Shown: positions 38,382 to 48,345, numbered from the stretch's first letter. The stretch is 64,000 nt of DNA from Bacteroidota bacterium (GCA_016868815.1 VGFQ01000005.1:95793-159792), one strand, 5' to 3'. A program made the numbers and translations. Notes: generated by a model from the letters alone, not told the origin.

Positions 38382-39572
38382 ATGATTGACCGTACCCGCA
38401 TCTTCGGAGAAGAAGAGAAGGCTGTGCTGGTAGGTGTTGTCCAGAAAGGCCAGACCGATACCCAGGTGATGGAGTATCTAGAAGAGCTCGCATTCCTGGC
38501 AGAGACGGCAGGGGCGCAGCCCGTCAGAACCTTCATGCAACGCATGCCGCACCCTGACAGCAAGACCTATGTGGGCAAGGGTAAGGTCGAAGAGATCCGG
38601 GAGTACGTGCAGGGCCGCGACATCCGTGTCGTCATCTTCGACGATGAGCTGAGCGGTGCGCAGATCACCAACCTGGAAAAGGCCCTGCACGTGAAGACAA
38701 TCGACCGGAGCGACCTCATCCTCGACATCTTCGCGCGTCGGGCCAAGACAGCGCAGGCACGCGCGCAGGTGGAGCTGGCCCAGTACCAATATATTCTACC
38801 TCGCCTGCGGGGCATGTGGAAGCACCTCGAGCGCCTGGGGGGCGGCATCGGCACAAGGGGCCCGGGCGAGTCGGAGATCGAGACCGACCGGCGCATCGTA
38901 CGGGAAAAGATCACGCTGCTGCGTCGCCGGCTGGCCGAGATCGACCGACAGGCACAGACACAACGGCAACAGCGCGGCGAACTCATCCGCGTGGCACTAG
39001 TGGGTTATACGAATGTGGGTAAGTCGACCCTTATGAACCTCTTGGCAAAGAGCGAGGTGCTGGCAGAGAACAAGCTTTTCGCGACGCTCGACACCACGAC
39101 GCGCAAGGTGGTATATGAGCAAACACCCTTCCTGCTGAGCGATACGGTAGGCTTTATCCGGAAGTTGCCTCACCACCTGGTGGAGAGTTTCAAGAGTACC
39201 CTAGATGAGGTGAAGGAGTGTGATGTGCTGCTGCATGTCGTCGACATGTCCCATCCTCAGTATGAAGACCAGATGCGGGTGGTACGGCTCACACTGGAGG
39301 AGATGGGCTGCTGCGAAAAGCCGGTGATTGTACTGTTCAATAAGATGGACCGCTATGAGGAGCTGACCTTCGATGCATGGCTGGAGCCGGCTGTCCGCGG
39401 GCAGTTGCTGCGCGACCTCGAGGCCCGATGGATGCTAGAGACACAGGGGCAAACTGTATTCATTTCAGCTACTGAGCGACGCAACATCGACACCCTGCGG
39501 CAGACGGTGTTGGAAAAGGTCCGCGACCTCTATCGAGTTCGGTATCCATACAAAAGCGACTTTTACGCATGA
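38382..39572 (+). CDS. hflX: Ribosome-associated GTPase HflX
   Basis: 396 residues. The HflX N-domain contains PHPDSKTYVGKGKVEEI, the linker LPRLRGMWKHLERLGGGIGTRGPGESEIETDRR is diagnostic, and the G-domain has GYTNVGKSTLMN, SDTVGFI and NKMD. HflX splits stalled ribosomes under stress. The end overlaps the Rieske gene by 4 nt. Confidence 0.96.
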   Translation: MIDRTRIFGEEEKAVLVGVVQKGQTDTQVMEYLEELAFLAETAGAQPVRTFMQRMPHPDSKTYVGKGKVEEIREYVQGRDIRVVIFDDELSGAQITNLEKALHVKTIDRSDLILDIFARRAKTAQARAQVELAQYQYILPRLRGMWKHLERLGGGIGTRGPGESEIETDRRIVREKITLLRRRLAEIDRQAQTQRQQRGELIRVALVGYTNVGKSTLMNLLAKSEVLAENKLFATLDTTTRKVVYEQTPFLLSDTVGFIRKLPHHLVESFKSTLDEVKECDVLLHVVDMSHPQYEDQMRVVRLTLEEMGCCEKPVIVLFNKMDRYEELTFDAWLEPAVRGQLLRDLEARWMLETQGQTVFISATERRNIDTLRQTVLEKVRDLYRVRYPYKSDFYA

Positions 39573-39907
39573 TAACAGGTGTGCCTGCCTCGTGGTACTT
39601 GGTGGCAGACAGCCAAGAGGCTCTGCCCTTTCAGTCCAATGGCATCGCCGTAGTGCAGGCTGGAGAACGAAGCGTCTGCATCGCACGCCTGACGGATGGA
39701 CGTCTTTATGCCTTTGCTCAGCGCTGCCCCCATGTGGGCGTGCCACTCTCGGAGGGTTGGCTGGATGCGCTGGGGCGTGTCGTATGCCCCGGGCATGCCT
39801 ATCGCTTCGACGTTTGCAACGGCCGTAATACCAGCGGGGAGGGCTATCAACTCAAGACCTATGCGCTCCGGGTGGATCTTGAAGGTGTGTTTGTCCGGGT
39901 CCCCTAA
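39569..39907 (+). CDS. Rieske [2Fe-2S] ferredoxin-like protein
   Basis: 112 residues. The cluster ligands are CPH (~residue 51) and CPGH (~residue 73), the C-x-H...C-x2-H pattern of soluble NirD/BphF-type Rieske proteins. It is an electron carrier or small reductase subunit; no oxygenase or nitrite reductase is nearby. It is translationally coupled to hflX through the ATGA overlap. Confidence 0.9.
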   Translation: MITGVPASWYLVADSQEALPFQSNGIAVVQAGERSVCIARLTDGRLYAFAQRCPHVGVPLSEGWLDALGRVVCPGHAYRFDVCNGRNTSGEGYQLKTYALRVDLEGVFVRVP

Positions 39908-39921
39908 AGAATGACAATTCC

Positions 39922-41628
39922 ATGACGACGAAGAATGCCAACCGTCTCGTGTGGCTGCTCGTGTTGGGTGTGCTGGCCTGTGGGTGGGTGCTCCCGCCAC
40001 TGATGGATTTCGACGCAGCACAGATCGGAACCATCTCGCAGGCGATGTGGCGCCGCGGCGACTTCTGGACGCTGCTGAACCGCGACTATACGACGGGTCT
40101 AGACTACGACTATCTCGACAAGCCCCACCTAGTGTATTGGTCAGCCATGCTGGGCTATGAGATTTTTGGACCGGGCCATATGGGCATGCGTTTCTTTTCG
40201 ATCGTTGCGACTTTGGCCGCTGCCTTTGCCGTCTACCGCATCGGCCGGCAGTTGTACAGCCAGGAGGCGGGGCGTTGGGCAGCTTTGATCTTTGTGACGG
40301 CCCAGGCAATCTTCTTGAGCAGCCATGATGTGCGGACGGATGCCTTGCTGACAGCCTTCACAGTGCTTTCCATCTGGCAGCTTACTTTGTTTGCATCTAC
40401 GCGTCGATGGCTACCGTTGATGCTGGGGTTCTTATTTCTGGCATTCGGGGTAGGCACGAAGGGGCTGATAGCAGCGTTGGTAGCGGGTGCTGCACTTTTC
40501 TTTTTTTTGCTGGGCCGGCGCGACTGGCCCGGTCTTTTTAATTATCGCTGGCCCGCGGGACTGTTATTCTTTTTCTTAGGGCTCTCTCCGTTTTTATATG
40601 CCTACTACCTGCAGTTCGATATGCATCCGGAGAAGTTTGCCAATGGCGCCTATGGTAATTCGGGGGTGAAGTTTTTATTATGGTCACATAGCATGGATCG
40701 TTTTGCCGGCAACCGCAATCTGGTGGCGAGCCCTGAGTTTGGGTTTTTTTACCATACGATTCTTTGGGCTTTTCTACCATGGAGCATCCTCCTTTTCACG
40801 GGTGTGTGGAGTCGTCTGGTGGAGGTCTGGCGTACGCGTGGGCAATCTTTATGTAGCAGGGAGCAATTGAGTTTTTTAGGTGTTTGGGTGATGTTCAATA
40901 TCATGTCGATGGCCAGCTTCAAGCTGCCGCATTATCTGAATATTTTGTTTCCATTGTTGGCGGTCTTTACGGCCGGCCATCTCTGGCAATGGCAGTCGGC
41001 CGGTCAGTTGTTGGCTATGCGTCGGATGCTGCGCGTTCATCTTTGGCAGGCCCTATTATTGTGGGCTTTGCTGCTGGTGCTGGCATTATGGAGTTTTCCG
41101 CTGCGCGATGCCTGGATATGGTTGGGCTTGTTGGCCATGGGTGGGCTTGCCTGGTGGCTATATCGGCAGCGTAGCGGCATGGCCTTGGGCGACCGGATGG
41201 TGTTGTTCACGGCGGTGGGTGCCTTGTCGGTCAACTTCTTCTTGAATGCACATGTATATCCGAGCCTGTTGCATTACCAGGCGGGCAACCGGATGGTAGA
41301 GGAGGTCAGGCAGCGGCGGATAGATCCTAGCGCGGTGGTACAGTTCGGCCGGGTGGTCCGATCGATGGACTTCTACCTGCAGCGTGCGGTGCCGGTGATG
41401 GACAGTGCAGGCATTGCAAGAACTGTGGGGATGGGGCGAACCCTATACGTCTTTTCGTCGGCTGCCAAGGGGGACACTTTAGAGCGGATGTTTCCTTCGG
41501 CGCGGGTCGTGGTGCGGGTACCGGACCTGCGGGTGACACGGTTGAAGGCCTCTTTCTTCGATCCGGCGGCAAGGGCAGTGGGCTTGCCGGAAGCGGGTTT
41601 GTATCGATTAGGTCCAGTTGCCCGTTGA
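39922..41628 (+). CDS. GT39/ArnT-like integral membrane glycosyltransferase
   Basis: 568 residues with about 12 membrane segments. The first periplasmic loop has the acidic pair typical of GT-C enzymes (MDFDAAQIGTISQAM) and YLDKPHLVYW; HDVRTDALLTAF follows. Such enzymes move a sugar from a polyprenyl-phosphate donor to lipid A or protein on the outer face of the inner membrane. The acceptor cannot be told. It is the last backbone gene before the island. Confidence 0.88.
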   Translation: MTTKNANRLVWLLVLGVLACGWVLPPLMDFDAAQIGTISQAMWRRGDFWTLLNRDYTTGLDYDYLDKPHLVYWSAMLGYEIFGPGHMGMRFFSIVATLAAAFAVYRIGRQLYSQEAGRWAALIFVTAQAIFLSSHDVRTDALLTAFTVLSIWQLTLFASTRRWLPLMLGFLFLAFGVGTKGLIAALVAGAALFFFLLGRRDWPGLFNYRWPAGLLFFFLGLSPFLYAYYLQFDMHPEKFANGAYGNSGVKFLLWSHSMDRFAGNRNLVASPEFGFFYHTILWAFLPWSILLFTGVWSRLVEVWRTRGQSLCSREQLSFLGVWVMFNIMSMASFKLPHYLNILFPLLAVFTAGHLWQWQSAGQLLAMRRMLRVHLWQALLLWALLLVLALWSFPLRDAWIWLGLLAMGGLAWWLYRQRSGMALGDRMVLFTAVGALSVNFFLNAHVYPSLLHYQAGNRMVEEVRQRRIDPSAVVQFGRVVRSMDFYLQRAVPVMDSAGIARTVGMGRTLYVFSSAAKGDTLERMFPSARVVVRVPDLRVTRLKASFFDPAARAVGLPEAGLYRLGPVAR

Positions 41629-41685
41629 CCTTGGCTTGGGTATATGAGGAGAATATCCTAAATTTATCACCCAAAATAATGACAA

Positions 41686-41759
41686 TCCTCAGTAGCTCAG
41701 TTGGTTAGAGCATCTGACTGTTAATCAGAGGGTCACTGGTTCAAGTCCAGTCTGAGGAG
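41686..41759 (+). tRNA. tRNA-Asn(GUU), intact, at the island boundary
   Basis: Cloverleaf with acceptor TCCTCAG/CTGAGGA, anticodon loop CTGTTAA with GTT at 41720-41722, T-arm CTGG-TTCAAGT-CCAG; CCA is not encoded. Its 3' half is repeated at 63876-63918, so the present 3' half was supplied by the integrated island while the function is kept. Confidence 0.95.
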
Positions 41760-41760
41760 C
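41718..41760 (+). repeat. Attachment-site direct repeat, left copy (attL-type)
   Basis: The 43 bp run from the anticodon loop of tRNA-Asn (CTGTTAATCAG...) to GAGC just past the discriminator base. Identical to 63876-63918; the flanking bases differ on both sides. Confidence 0.85.
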
Positions 41761-41769
41761 CTGATAATC

Positions 41770-41798
41770 AAGGGGTTACACGCGGTGTGACCCCTTTT
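41770..41798 (+). terminator. Terminator just inside the island, after tRNA-Asn
   Basis: Stem AAGGGGTTACAC / GTGTGACCCCTT with one mismatch and loop GCG, followed by TTC. It now ends the tRNA transcript and replaces the original terminator, displaced to 63931. Confidence 0.75.
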
Positions 41799-41809
41799 CG
41801 TTTGAAATG

Positions 41810-41829
41810 TCACTAACAAATTCACTAAC
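41810..41829 (+). repeat. TCACTAAC tandem pair, candidate recombinase arm sites
   Basis: TCACTAAC occurs twice with a 12-bp period (41810 and 41822), 50-70 bp inside the left attachment repeat. Confidence 0.4.
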
Positions 41830-42027
41830 ATCGGAAGGCCGATTCCGTCATATAATTCGATTGCAAAGCATTGTATATCAACAGAATAAGTGATCTGCCG
41901 TCCGGTCTTTGCAACTGAATCTTCTCCGAATCACAAGAAAAAATCAGAGGGGAATTGCAAAAAGTCCGATTCGGACGCATTGAAATTCAAAGAGATACAA
42001 AACAGTGAAATCTTTCAATTTTTACAC

Positions 42028-42048
42028 TGCACCAACAATTGCACCAAC
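42028..42048 (+). repeat. TGCACCAAC tandem pair, candidate recombinase arm sites
   Basis: TGCACCAAC occurs twice with a 12-bp period (42028 and 42040). The core CACYAAC is shared with the pair at 41810 and with one copy at 63738 near the right end. Confidence 0.4.
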
Positions 42049-42213
42049 TTTCGTCTGGTTTCCAGTTTGAGTGGATGCACGTTGCCCTTTCTTTCCCTCC
42101 TGTCAAAGGCCTTCCAGCAGCCTTGATTTCCATCAGTTGCGCCAGCGCTTAGGCGGAGATCTCCACTTCGAGCAGTCTGTTGATTTTGTCATTCGACTAC
42201 ATCGGCCACGCGT

Positions 42214-42372
42214 TTATTCCAAGGTGGCATAGGGGTTGTTGTGAAGCATGTGTTGCTGGATCATGAGCAAGGTCATGGATCCGAGCAATAGGTTGTTCAA
42301 TACGAGCTTGGTCTTTCCGTTGATTTGCACTTCCTGAATCACTTTTATAGATCGAAGGCTGACATTTGGCAT
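42214..42372 (-). pseudogene. Possible gene remnant (52 codons)
   Basis: The frame reads MPNVSLRSIKVIQEVQINGK and ends HNNPYATLE. It has reasonable amino-acid composition, and the frame stays open a few codons upstream before a stop. No family is recognised. It could be the tail of a lost mobile-element gene or chance. Confidence 0.25.
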
Positions 42373-42542
42373 AATTTCTTGGCCATTCGGATTACTGTAT
42401 CAATTCGATTCCAGGGATTGAATAGTACCACATCTTATCATAGCGAAGAATGATGAATTTTAGTTAAGTATCATGTGGATGTTGATCAAAATAGGATTCA
42501 TTCGCATGAAAAGTTTTGTGTAAAGACAGTATCTACTCAAGC

Positions 42543-43574
42543 TCAAAGTGAATCCCTCACGATGATGTTGAAGGGCACTTCCAGGTGGTACTTGTGGTTT
42601 TCAAGCAGGAGGTTCGCCGCCATTTCTCCCATCTTCCTGAAATCGGTTGAGACGGTCGATATCCCCTTGAGGATGATCTTCTTGACGGGTGTCTCGTTGT
42701 ACGAGATGATGCCGATGTCCTTTCCAACCTTGTGTTTCGTCATGATGAGCCTTTCGATCAGAGTCACCAGGTCCTCCTCCATGACTGTGATGTAGAGGTT
42801 CCCCTTTTCAATCTCCTCGGTCTTGATGTCGTAGACTGCCTTGAAGTTGAAGGCGTAATCCTGTGCGAACTGTGAGATCCCCTTCAGGATCTCCTGGGGA
42901 TAGTATGAGTTCGGAGGGAACACCACCTTGATCGTATCGTACTTCTGAAGGGACTCCACGGCGGATTCCAGCGCCTGGTATATGTCTTTCTCGAAGTTCT
43001 CATATACGGCCCCGAAATCGCCGTTCAGTCCCGGCAGCAGCTTGTCGAGAAGGATCAGATTCTCGCCCATCAGGGGTTCCAGTATCTGGGCGGCGTTGTT
43101 GTTCCCCTCGATGAAGTGGGGGATGACGACGTAGTGCGAGTATTTCTCCCGGATGTTGAGGATCAGTTTCTTGAAAAGGAGGAAGTCGTTGTTGTAGATG
43201 TAGAAGTCCACCAGGGCGTGTTCGCCCAATGCCGCGACAAAGGAGTCATAGATGAACTTCTTGTGTTCGCTCAGCTTGTTGAACAGAAGGAACACCTTGA
43301 GTCTCTTGACGATGTCCGTCTTGGCGATGAAATACCCTTTCCCTGCTATGGATTCGACGATCCCGAGCTTCTTCAGGTGTTTGTACGACTTCTCCGCCGT
43401 ATCCCTCGATATGCTGAACTCATAACTCAGCTCGTTGATCGAAGGCAGGATGTCGTCTTTCTGGATCTTCCCGTTCTCGATCGCCTTCACTATGGAGTTG
43501 CTGAGTTGCAGGTATTTGGGCGTCGAGGAGTACTCGTCGATGCTGATGAACTTGTATATATAGTCTGATTTCAT
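42543..43574 (-). CDS. GntR-family regulator with periplasmic-binding-like effector domain
   Basis: 343 residues. The winged helix at the N-terminus (PKYLQLSNSIVKAIENGKIQKDDILPSINELSYEFSISRDTAEKSYKHLKKLGIVESIAGKG, split here only by reading order) is GntR-type. The C-terminal ~260 residues are not FadR/UTRA/MocR but LacI/PBP-like (LILLDKLLPGL, DIGIISYNETPVKKII). This architecture is that of Bacteroidota sugar regulators such as the fucose regulator FucR. It is divergent from susC and likely controls the island; an effector sugar or sugar phosphate would bind the C-terminal domain. Confidence 0.88.
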   Translation of the reverse strand: MKSDYIYKFISIDEYSSTPKYLQLSNSIVKAIENGKIQKDDILPSINELSYEFSISRDTAEKSYKHLKKLGIVESIAGKGYFIAKTDIVKRLKVFLLFNKLSEHKKFIYDSFVAALGEHALVDFYIYNNDFLLFKKLILNIREKYSHYVVIPHFIEGNNNAAQILEPLMGENLILLDKLLPGLNGDFGAVYENFEKDIYQALESAVESLQKYDTIKVVFPPNSYYPQEILKGISQFAQDYAFNFKAVYDIKTEEIEKGNLYITVMEEDLVTLIERLIMTKHKVGKDIGIISYNETPVKKIILKGISTVSTDFRKMGEMAANLLLENHKYHLEVPFNIIVRDSL

Positions 43575-43616
43575 CGGGGTGCACGGTTGTGCGCTAAAAT
43601 TAAGACACCGTCTCCA

Positions 43617-43641
43617 TCAAACAGGATAGAACAGGATTGTT
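43617..43641 (+). promoter_or_regulatory. Candidate GntR operator upstream of susC
   Basis: TCAAACAGGATAGAACAGG followed by ATTGTT contains ACAGGA twice, 10 bp apart (43621, 43631), i.e. on one face of the helix. It lies between the divergent regulator and susC and recurs with 17/19 identity at 55951. Confidence 0.55.
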
Positions 43642-43718
43642 CATAATGGATGCCATTCTATCTTGATCCCTAGTAAGTGTTTTTCCATCACTGTATCTCA
43701 AACCTTAAATCAAGCCAT

Positions 43719-46700
43719 ATGATCATCGATCGCTTGGGTGGGGCCGGGCTGAAAATCAGAGCATCCGCGTTATCCTGCCTGCTGATTCTTCTCTGTGCCT
43801 TTCCTTCCCTTTCACAGACAGGTATGGTAAACGGCGTCGTCAGAAACGCCGAGCAGCAGCCTGTCCCTGGAGCCGTGGTGTCTGTCAAGTCACAGTCCAG
43901 GCAGGTGCTCACCGACGCCAATGGAAGATTCGCCATTCAGGTAACAGAGCCATCCGAGCTTCTCATCTCTTCCGTCAGTTATCAGGACCTTTCTATAAGG
44001 GTCACGCCCGATAGCAGAGACCTCGACATAGAGCTGGTGTCCAAGACCGCCGCCTTGAACGAGGTTGTCGTCGTCGGTTACGGTACCCAGCGAAGAGGCA
44101 GCGTGACGGGTGCGCTGGCTTCGATATCCTCCGACAAGCTTAGGGACATTCCCGTCGCCACCGTCGGTCAGATGCTGCAGGGCAGGCTGGCCGGTGTGCG
44201 TGTCACACAGACGTCCGGTAGGCCGGGACAGGGTATCAACGTACAGGTGCGTGGCTCCGTGTCACTGACGGCCGGCTCGGCGCCGCTGTACGTAGTCGAC
44301 GGTTTCCCGATCAACGGAGACCTCAACTACATCAATCCTGACGAGATAGAGAACATCACCGTGTTGAAGGATCCTGCCGCGGCCTCGCTATATGGTTCCA
44401 GGTCGGCGAACGGCGTCGTCCTCGTCACCACGAAAGGGGGCAAGTCGGGCAAGCTCCAGATGGAGTTCAACTCCTACTACGGACTCGAGCGCGTCCCAGA
44501 AGGACGCAGGCTGAAGATGATGAATGCGCAGGAGTATGCGCAGTTCCAGAAGGAGATCGCCACCTTCAACAGAAGGCCGGTGAACCCCGCTTTTCAGAAT
44601 CCCGAGTCATACGGTGCAGGTACCGACTGGTTCAGGGAGGTCACCCGAACTGGCGCCATCCAGAGCTACAATCTCTCTCTTTCCTCGGGCACTGAGAAGT
44701 TTCAGTCGGCGGCCACCATCGGATACTTCAACCAGGAGGGTGTGATCGTCGGCACGGGCTTCGAGAGGTTCTCGCTGCGGATGAACATGAGGTACCAGCC
44801 CTTCAAGAAGTTGAAGATCGGCCTCAACATCGCACCCACCTACGTGCACAACACGAATTTCAACACCGACGGCTGGCCCTATGTGACCGAGAACGTCGTT
44901 TCCTCCGCACTGCTTACAACTCCGTTGGCAAGCCCTTACAACAGCGACGGAACACTCGCGTTGACGGCGAGGGACCCGGCCACCTTCGGGAACCCCAACT
45001 GGCTGCGTGTAGCCAAAGAGAAGGTCTTCCACGACAAGGATTTCAGGGTTCTGGCCAACGCCTATGTGGACTATGAGATCGTGAAGGGCCTCGTCGCCAA
45101 GTCCACCTTCAATGCCCAGATGGGTAGCCAGAACATCTTCCAGTTCAATCCCTCAACGATCGGGATCCTGTTCATCCCGCCCCCGCGAGTGCCATTCGGC
45201 TCCAACAACGACATACGTTCCCGGAACCTGGTCAACGAGAACACGCTGACCTATCAGACTAAGCTCGGCGAGAAGCACAATTTCGATGCGTTGGCGGGCT
45301 TCACCGTCCAGCATTTCCGGAGCGAGGGCACGCTTGTCACCGCCTCCAACTACCCCAGTGACAGGATACAGGCTGTCAGCGCCGCCAGGCAGACGCTCGT
45401 CACCTCCAACATCCAGGAGTGGGCGCTGGTGTCACTGCTCGGCAGGATAGGCTACAACTACGACAACAAGTACTTCCTGCAGGCTTCCTTGAGGAGGGAC
45501 GGGTCGTCGAGGTTCGGTCCCAACAACCGTTCGGGCAACTTCCCCGCCATCTCCGCGGGATGGGTGGTTTCCAACGAGGGTTTCTGGAACCTCAAGGCCG
45601 TCAACTACTTCAAGCTGCGTGCGAGCTACGGCATCACCGGAAACTTCGAGATCGGCAACTACAGCCATTTCACCACGCTGGGTAACGTCTTCTATCCATT
45701 CGACAACGCGGTCAACTCCGGAATCGCACCCAACAACCTGGGCGACCAGAATCTGGGTTGGGAGAACAACAAGCAGTTCAACCTGGGCGCCGACGTGAAC
45801 ATGTTCGGCGACCGCATCAGACTGTCGTACAACTTCTACACACGTCGCACGACGAAACTGCTGTTCAACGTCAACGTGCCCCTTTCCTCGGGATTCTCGA
45901 ACATCCAATCGAACATCGGGGAGCTCAAATTCTGGGGTCATGAGTTCAACATCGACGCGACGGTCTTCAAGAAGAACGATTTCAGCTGGAACTCCAACTT
46001 CAACATCTCGTTCGACCGCAACCGCACGGAGAAGCTTGCCACACAGGGCGGCATACTGCCCAGCGGCATCCAGCTCTATCAGTTCCGCAGCCATATGACG
46101 AGGGTGGGTCAGCCCATCGCCCAGTTCTTCGGAGCGATATGGGACGGTGTGTATGTGAATCAGGCTGATTTCGACAAGTCGCCCAAGAACGAGGCGTCCA
46201 AGGTGGGTACGATCAAGTTCCGCGACCTCAACGGAGACGGGAAGATCACGTTTCCGGAGGACATGACGCTGATCGGCAACCCCTGGCCCAAGTTCACCTT
46301 CGGCATGTCGAACTACCTCAACTACAGGAACTTCGACCTGTCCTTCATCATTGCCGGTTCCTACGGCAACGACATCCTGGCCTTCTACGAGAACTGGACG
46401 ACCAACCTCGACGGAGTGTTCAACGTGCTGGCCGAGGTCAAGAACAGGTGGAAGTCGGAGGCTGAGCCGGGTGACGGCAAGTACGGAAGCGTAGCGCAGG
46501 GCACGACGTTCCTAGAGCGCGACCGGTGGAACAGCCGCTTCATCAAGGACGGAAGCTATCTGGCCCTCAAGAACTTCACCCTGGGGTATCAGTTCATCGA
46601 CAACAGGAAGTTCACCACAAGGGCGTATCTGAGCGTACAGAACGCCTTCATCCTGACGAGATACGAGGGAGGCAACCCTGAGGTCAACACCCAGGCGAAC

Positions 46701-46805
46701 GGAACGACCGGATCTCCCGCGGTCGGAATCACCCCCGGTGTGGATGAGAACTCGTACCCGATCCCCCGTACCATCACCCTCGGCGTAAGCTTCAGACTGA
46801 AATAA
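43719..46805 (+). CDS. SusC-family TonB-dependent outer-membrane transporter
   Basis: 1028 residues. Signal peptide to FPSLSQ, a carboxypeptidase-D-like regulatory domain (GVVRNAEQQPVPGAVVSV), a TonB-box-like NEVVVVGYGTQRRGSVTGA, the plug domain (LQGRLAGVRVTQTSGRPGQGINVQVRG, part shown) and a 22-strand barrel ending in RTITLGVSFRLK with the terminal aromatic motif. With SusD it imports oligosaccharides across the outer membrane using TonB energy. The start at MIIDRLGG is preferred over 43677 because it gives a normal signal peptide. Confidence 0.96.
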   Translation: MIIDRLGGAGLKIRASALSCLLILLCAFPSLSQTGMVNGVVRNAEQQPVPGAVVSVKSQSRQVLTDANGRFAIQVTEPSELLISSVSYQDLSIRVTPDSRDLDIELVSKTAALNEVVVVGYGTQRRGSVTGALASISSDKLRDIPVATVGQMLQGRLAGVRVTQTSGRPGQGINVQVRGSVSLTAGSAPLYVVDGFPINGDLNYINPDEIENITVLKDPAAASLYGSRSANGVVLVTTKGGKSGKLQMEFNSYYGLERVPEGRRLKMMNAQEYAQFQKEIATFNRRPVNPAFQNPESYGAGTDWFREVTRTGAIQSYNLSLSSGTEKFQSAATIGYFNQEGVIVGTGFERFSLRMNMRYQPFKKLKIGLNIAPTYVHNTNFNTDGWPYVTENVVSSALLTTPLASPYNSDGTLALTARDPATFGNPNWLRVAKEKVFHDKDFRVLANAYVDYEIVKGLVAKSTFNAQMGSQNIFQFNPSTIGILFIPPPRVPFGSNNDIRSRNLVNENTLTYQTKLGEKHNFDALAGFTVQHFRSEGTLVTASNYPSDRIQAVSAARQTLVTSNIQEWALVSLLGRIGYNYDNKYFLQASLRRDGSSRFGPNNRSGNFPAISAGWVVSNEGFWNLKAVNYFKLRASYGITGNFEIGNYSHFTTLGNVFYPFDNAVNSGIAPNNLGDQNLGWENNKQFNLGADVNMFGDRIRLSYNFYTRRTTKLLFNVNVPLSSGFSNIQSNIGELKFWGHEFNIDATVFKKNDFSWNSNFNISFDRNRTEKLATQGGILPSGIQLYQFRSHMTRVGQPIAQFFGAIWDGVYVNQADFDKSPKNEASKVGTIKFRDLNGDGKITFPEDMTLIGNPWPKFTFGMSNYLNYRNFDLSFIIAGSYGNDILAFYENWTTNLDGVFNVLAEVKNRWKSEAEPGDGKYGSVAQGTTFLERDRWNSRFIKDGSYLALKNFTLGYQFIDNRKFTTRAYLSVQNAFILTRYEGGNPEVNTQANGTTGSPAVGITPGVDENSYPIPRTITLGVSFRLK

Positions 46806-46827
46806 AAGAACCATCAACGACAAACTC

Positions 46828-48345
46828 ATGCATATGAAGCGCTACATATTTTATACATCGATCATCCTGACCGCTGCTTTGTCCTCCTGTGAGAAGTTGC
46901 TTGACATTCCGCCGGAGACGAGCATCACCCAGCAGACCTACTTCAAGAACCAGCAGGACTTCGAGCAGGCCATCGCAGGCATCTATGCACCCCTGCAGCC
47001 CATCTACAACACCGCTTGGGAGTTGTCGGAACTCAGGTCGGACAACGGGTATTTCATCTACAACACGGCCAACCGGGGAGGAAAGGCCACAGAGGACCTC
47101 GCCACCTTCACAGTGGAGACCAACAACCTCTCCTTGCAGAACTTCTGGCAGAACAACTACCTGATCATTTCGAGGGCCAACCTTGTTTTGGCCAACATCG
47201 ACGGGGTCGAGTTCGATCAGACTGCGAAAGGGAGGCTGAAGGGACAGGCCTTGTTCCTCCGTGCACTGGCATATTTCAACCTTGTCAGGCATTTCGGCGG
47301 AGTGCCCATCTTCACCCAGCCGGCCGATTCCTATCAGGGCGCCTTCAAGAACAGGTCGACGGCCGATGAGGTCTACAAACTGATCGTTGACGATGTGAAG
47401 GCATCCATAGGGCTTCTTCCGAACCGAAGCGTCGAGAAGTCGGTGGGAAGGGTCACATCGGGCGCGGCGCAGACCCTGCTGGCGGATGTCCATATGACAT
47501 TGAAGCAGTGGGCTGAGGCGGAGGCCGCTTTGAGGCCTGTTCTGCAGATGCAGTACTCCCTGGTGCCATCGTATGCGGATGTCTTTCGGCCTTCCAACAA
47601 GGCCAATGCAGAGCTCATTTTCCAGGTGAACTATGTCGAGGCCACTGCTCAGCCTCAGTTCAGCACCTTCCCTTATTCGTTCCTGCCCAACCTGGGCAAC
47701 ATTTCCCTGATCACCGGAGTGACGCCTGCCACCACGGCGGGAGGCGGATTCAACATCCCCACGCCTGAGCTGCTGCAGTCTTACGAGAGCACGACGTTGG
47801 ATAAAAGATATGCCGCCACCATCGGCACCTATACCGGCGCATCCCCATTGCCTGGAGTCGTCTACAGCAATACGCCGTATGCGAAGAAGTATCTGCATCC
47901 GCATCAGGTACCGGGTCAGACAAACGTCAACTGGCCGGTATACAGGTACGGGGAAGTGCTGTTGATGCTGGCCGAGTGCCTCAACGAACAGAACAAGCAG
48001 GGAGAGGCCCTGACGCATCTCAACGCGGTACGCCAGAGGGCGGGACTGACTTCCTTCACGGGTTCTTCCCAGGCCGCACTTCGCACGGCCGTATTGAGGG
48101 AGCGCCGCGTCGAACTCGCATTCGAAAACAAGAGATGGTGGGACCTGATCAGGTCGGGGCAGGCTGTGAGCGTCATGACCGCCTTCGGAGCCTCTGTGAA
48201 GGCGAATCCGGGCAGGTACTACTACGCCCCCGGCGTGGCGCCCCTGCCGAACGCGTTCACCGTGACCAACAATTCGCTGATTTATCCGATTCCGGTCACC
48301 GAGATCATCATCAACCCGTCACTGGTTCAGAACCCGGGTTATTGA
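46828..48345 (+). CDS. SusD/RagB-family surface glycan-binding lipoprotein
   Basis: 505 residues with a lipobox LSSC near residue 21 that anchors it to the outer membrane. The RagB/SusD pattern is clear: DIPPETSITQQTYFKNQQDFEQAIAG near the start, tetratricopeptide-like helices (FLRALAYFNLVRHFGGVP), and the C-terminal RQRAGL...RRVELAFENKRWWDLIRSG. It forms the lid of the SusC transporter encoded 22 bp upstream. Confidence 0.96.
   Translation: MHMKRYIFYTSIILTAALSSCEKLLDIPPETSITQQTYFKNQQDFEQAIAGIYAPLQPIYNTAWELSELRSDNGYFIYNTANRGGKATEDLATFTVETNNLSLQNFWQNNYLIISRANLVLANIDGVEFDQTAKGRLKGQALFLRALAYFNLVRHFGGVPIFTQPADSYQGAFKNRSTADEVYKLIVDDVKASIGLLPNRSVEKSVGRVTSGAAQTLLADVHMTLKQWAEAEAALRPVLQMQYSLVPSYADVFRPSNKANAELIFQVNYVEATAQPQFSTFPYSFLPNLGNISLITGVTPATTAGGGFNIPTPELLQSYESTTLDKRYAATIGTYTGASPLPGVVYSNTPYAKKYLHPHQVPGQTNVNWPVYRYGEVLLMLAECLNEQNKQGEALTHLNAVRQRAGLTSFTGSSQAALRTAVLRERRVELAFENKRWWDLIRSGQAVSVMTAFGASVKANPGRYYYAPGVAPLPNAFTVTNNSLIYPIPVTEIIINPSLVQNPGY

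Larger units (their letters stand above)
41799..42542. other. Left island end without an intact gene
   Basis: This is where an integrase would be expected, but only repeat pairs, a 78-codon plus-strand frame at 41890-42126 without recognisable features, and a small minus-strand frame at 42214-42372 are present. The sequence is more AT-rich than the cargo genes and looks like eroded mobile DNA. Confidence 0.5.

Noticed and set aside
41890..42126. 78-codon frame as a possible excisionase or integrase piece
   Set aside because: No helix-turn-helix or recombinase residues (R...HxxR...Y) could be seen.
46792..48018. 408-codon minus-strand open frame
   Set aside because: It is antisense to the susD gene; the length comes from GC-rich third positions of a strongly supported gene.
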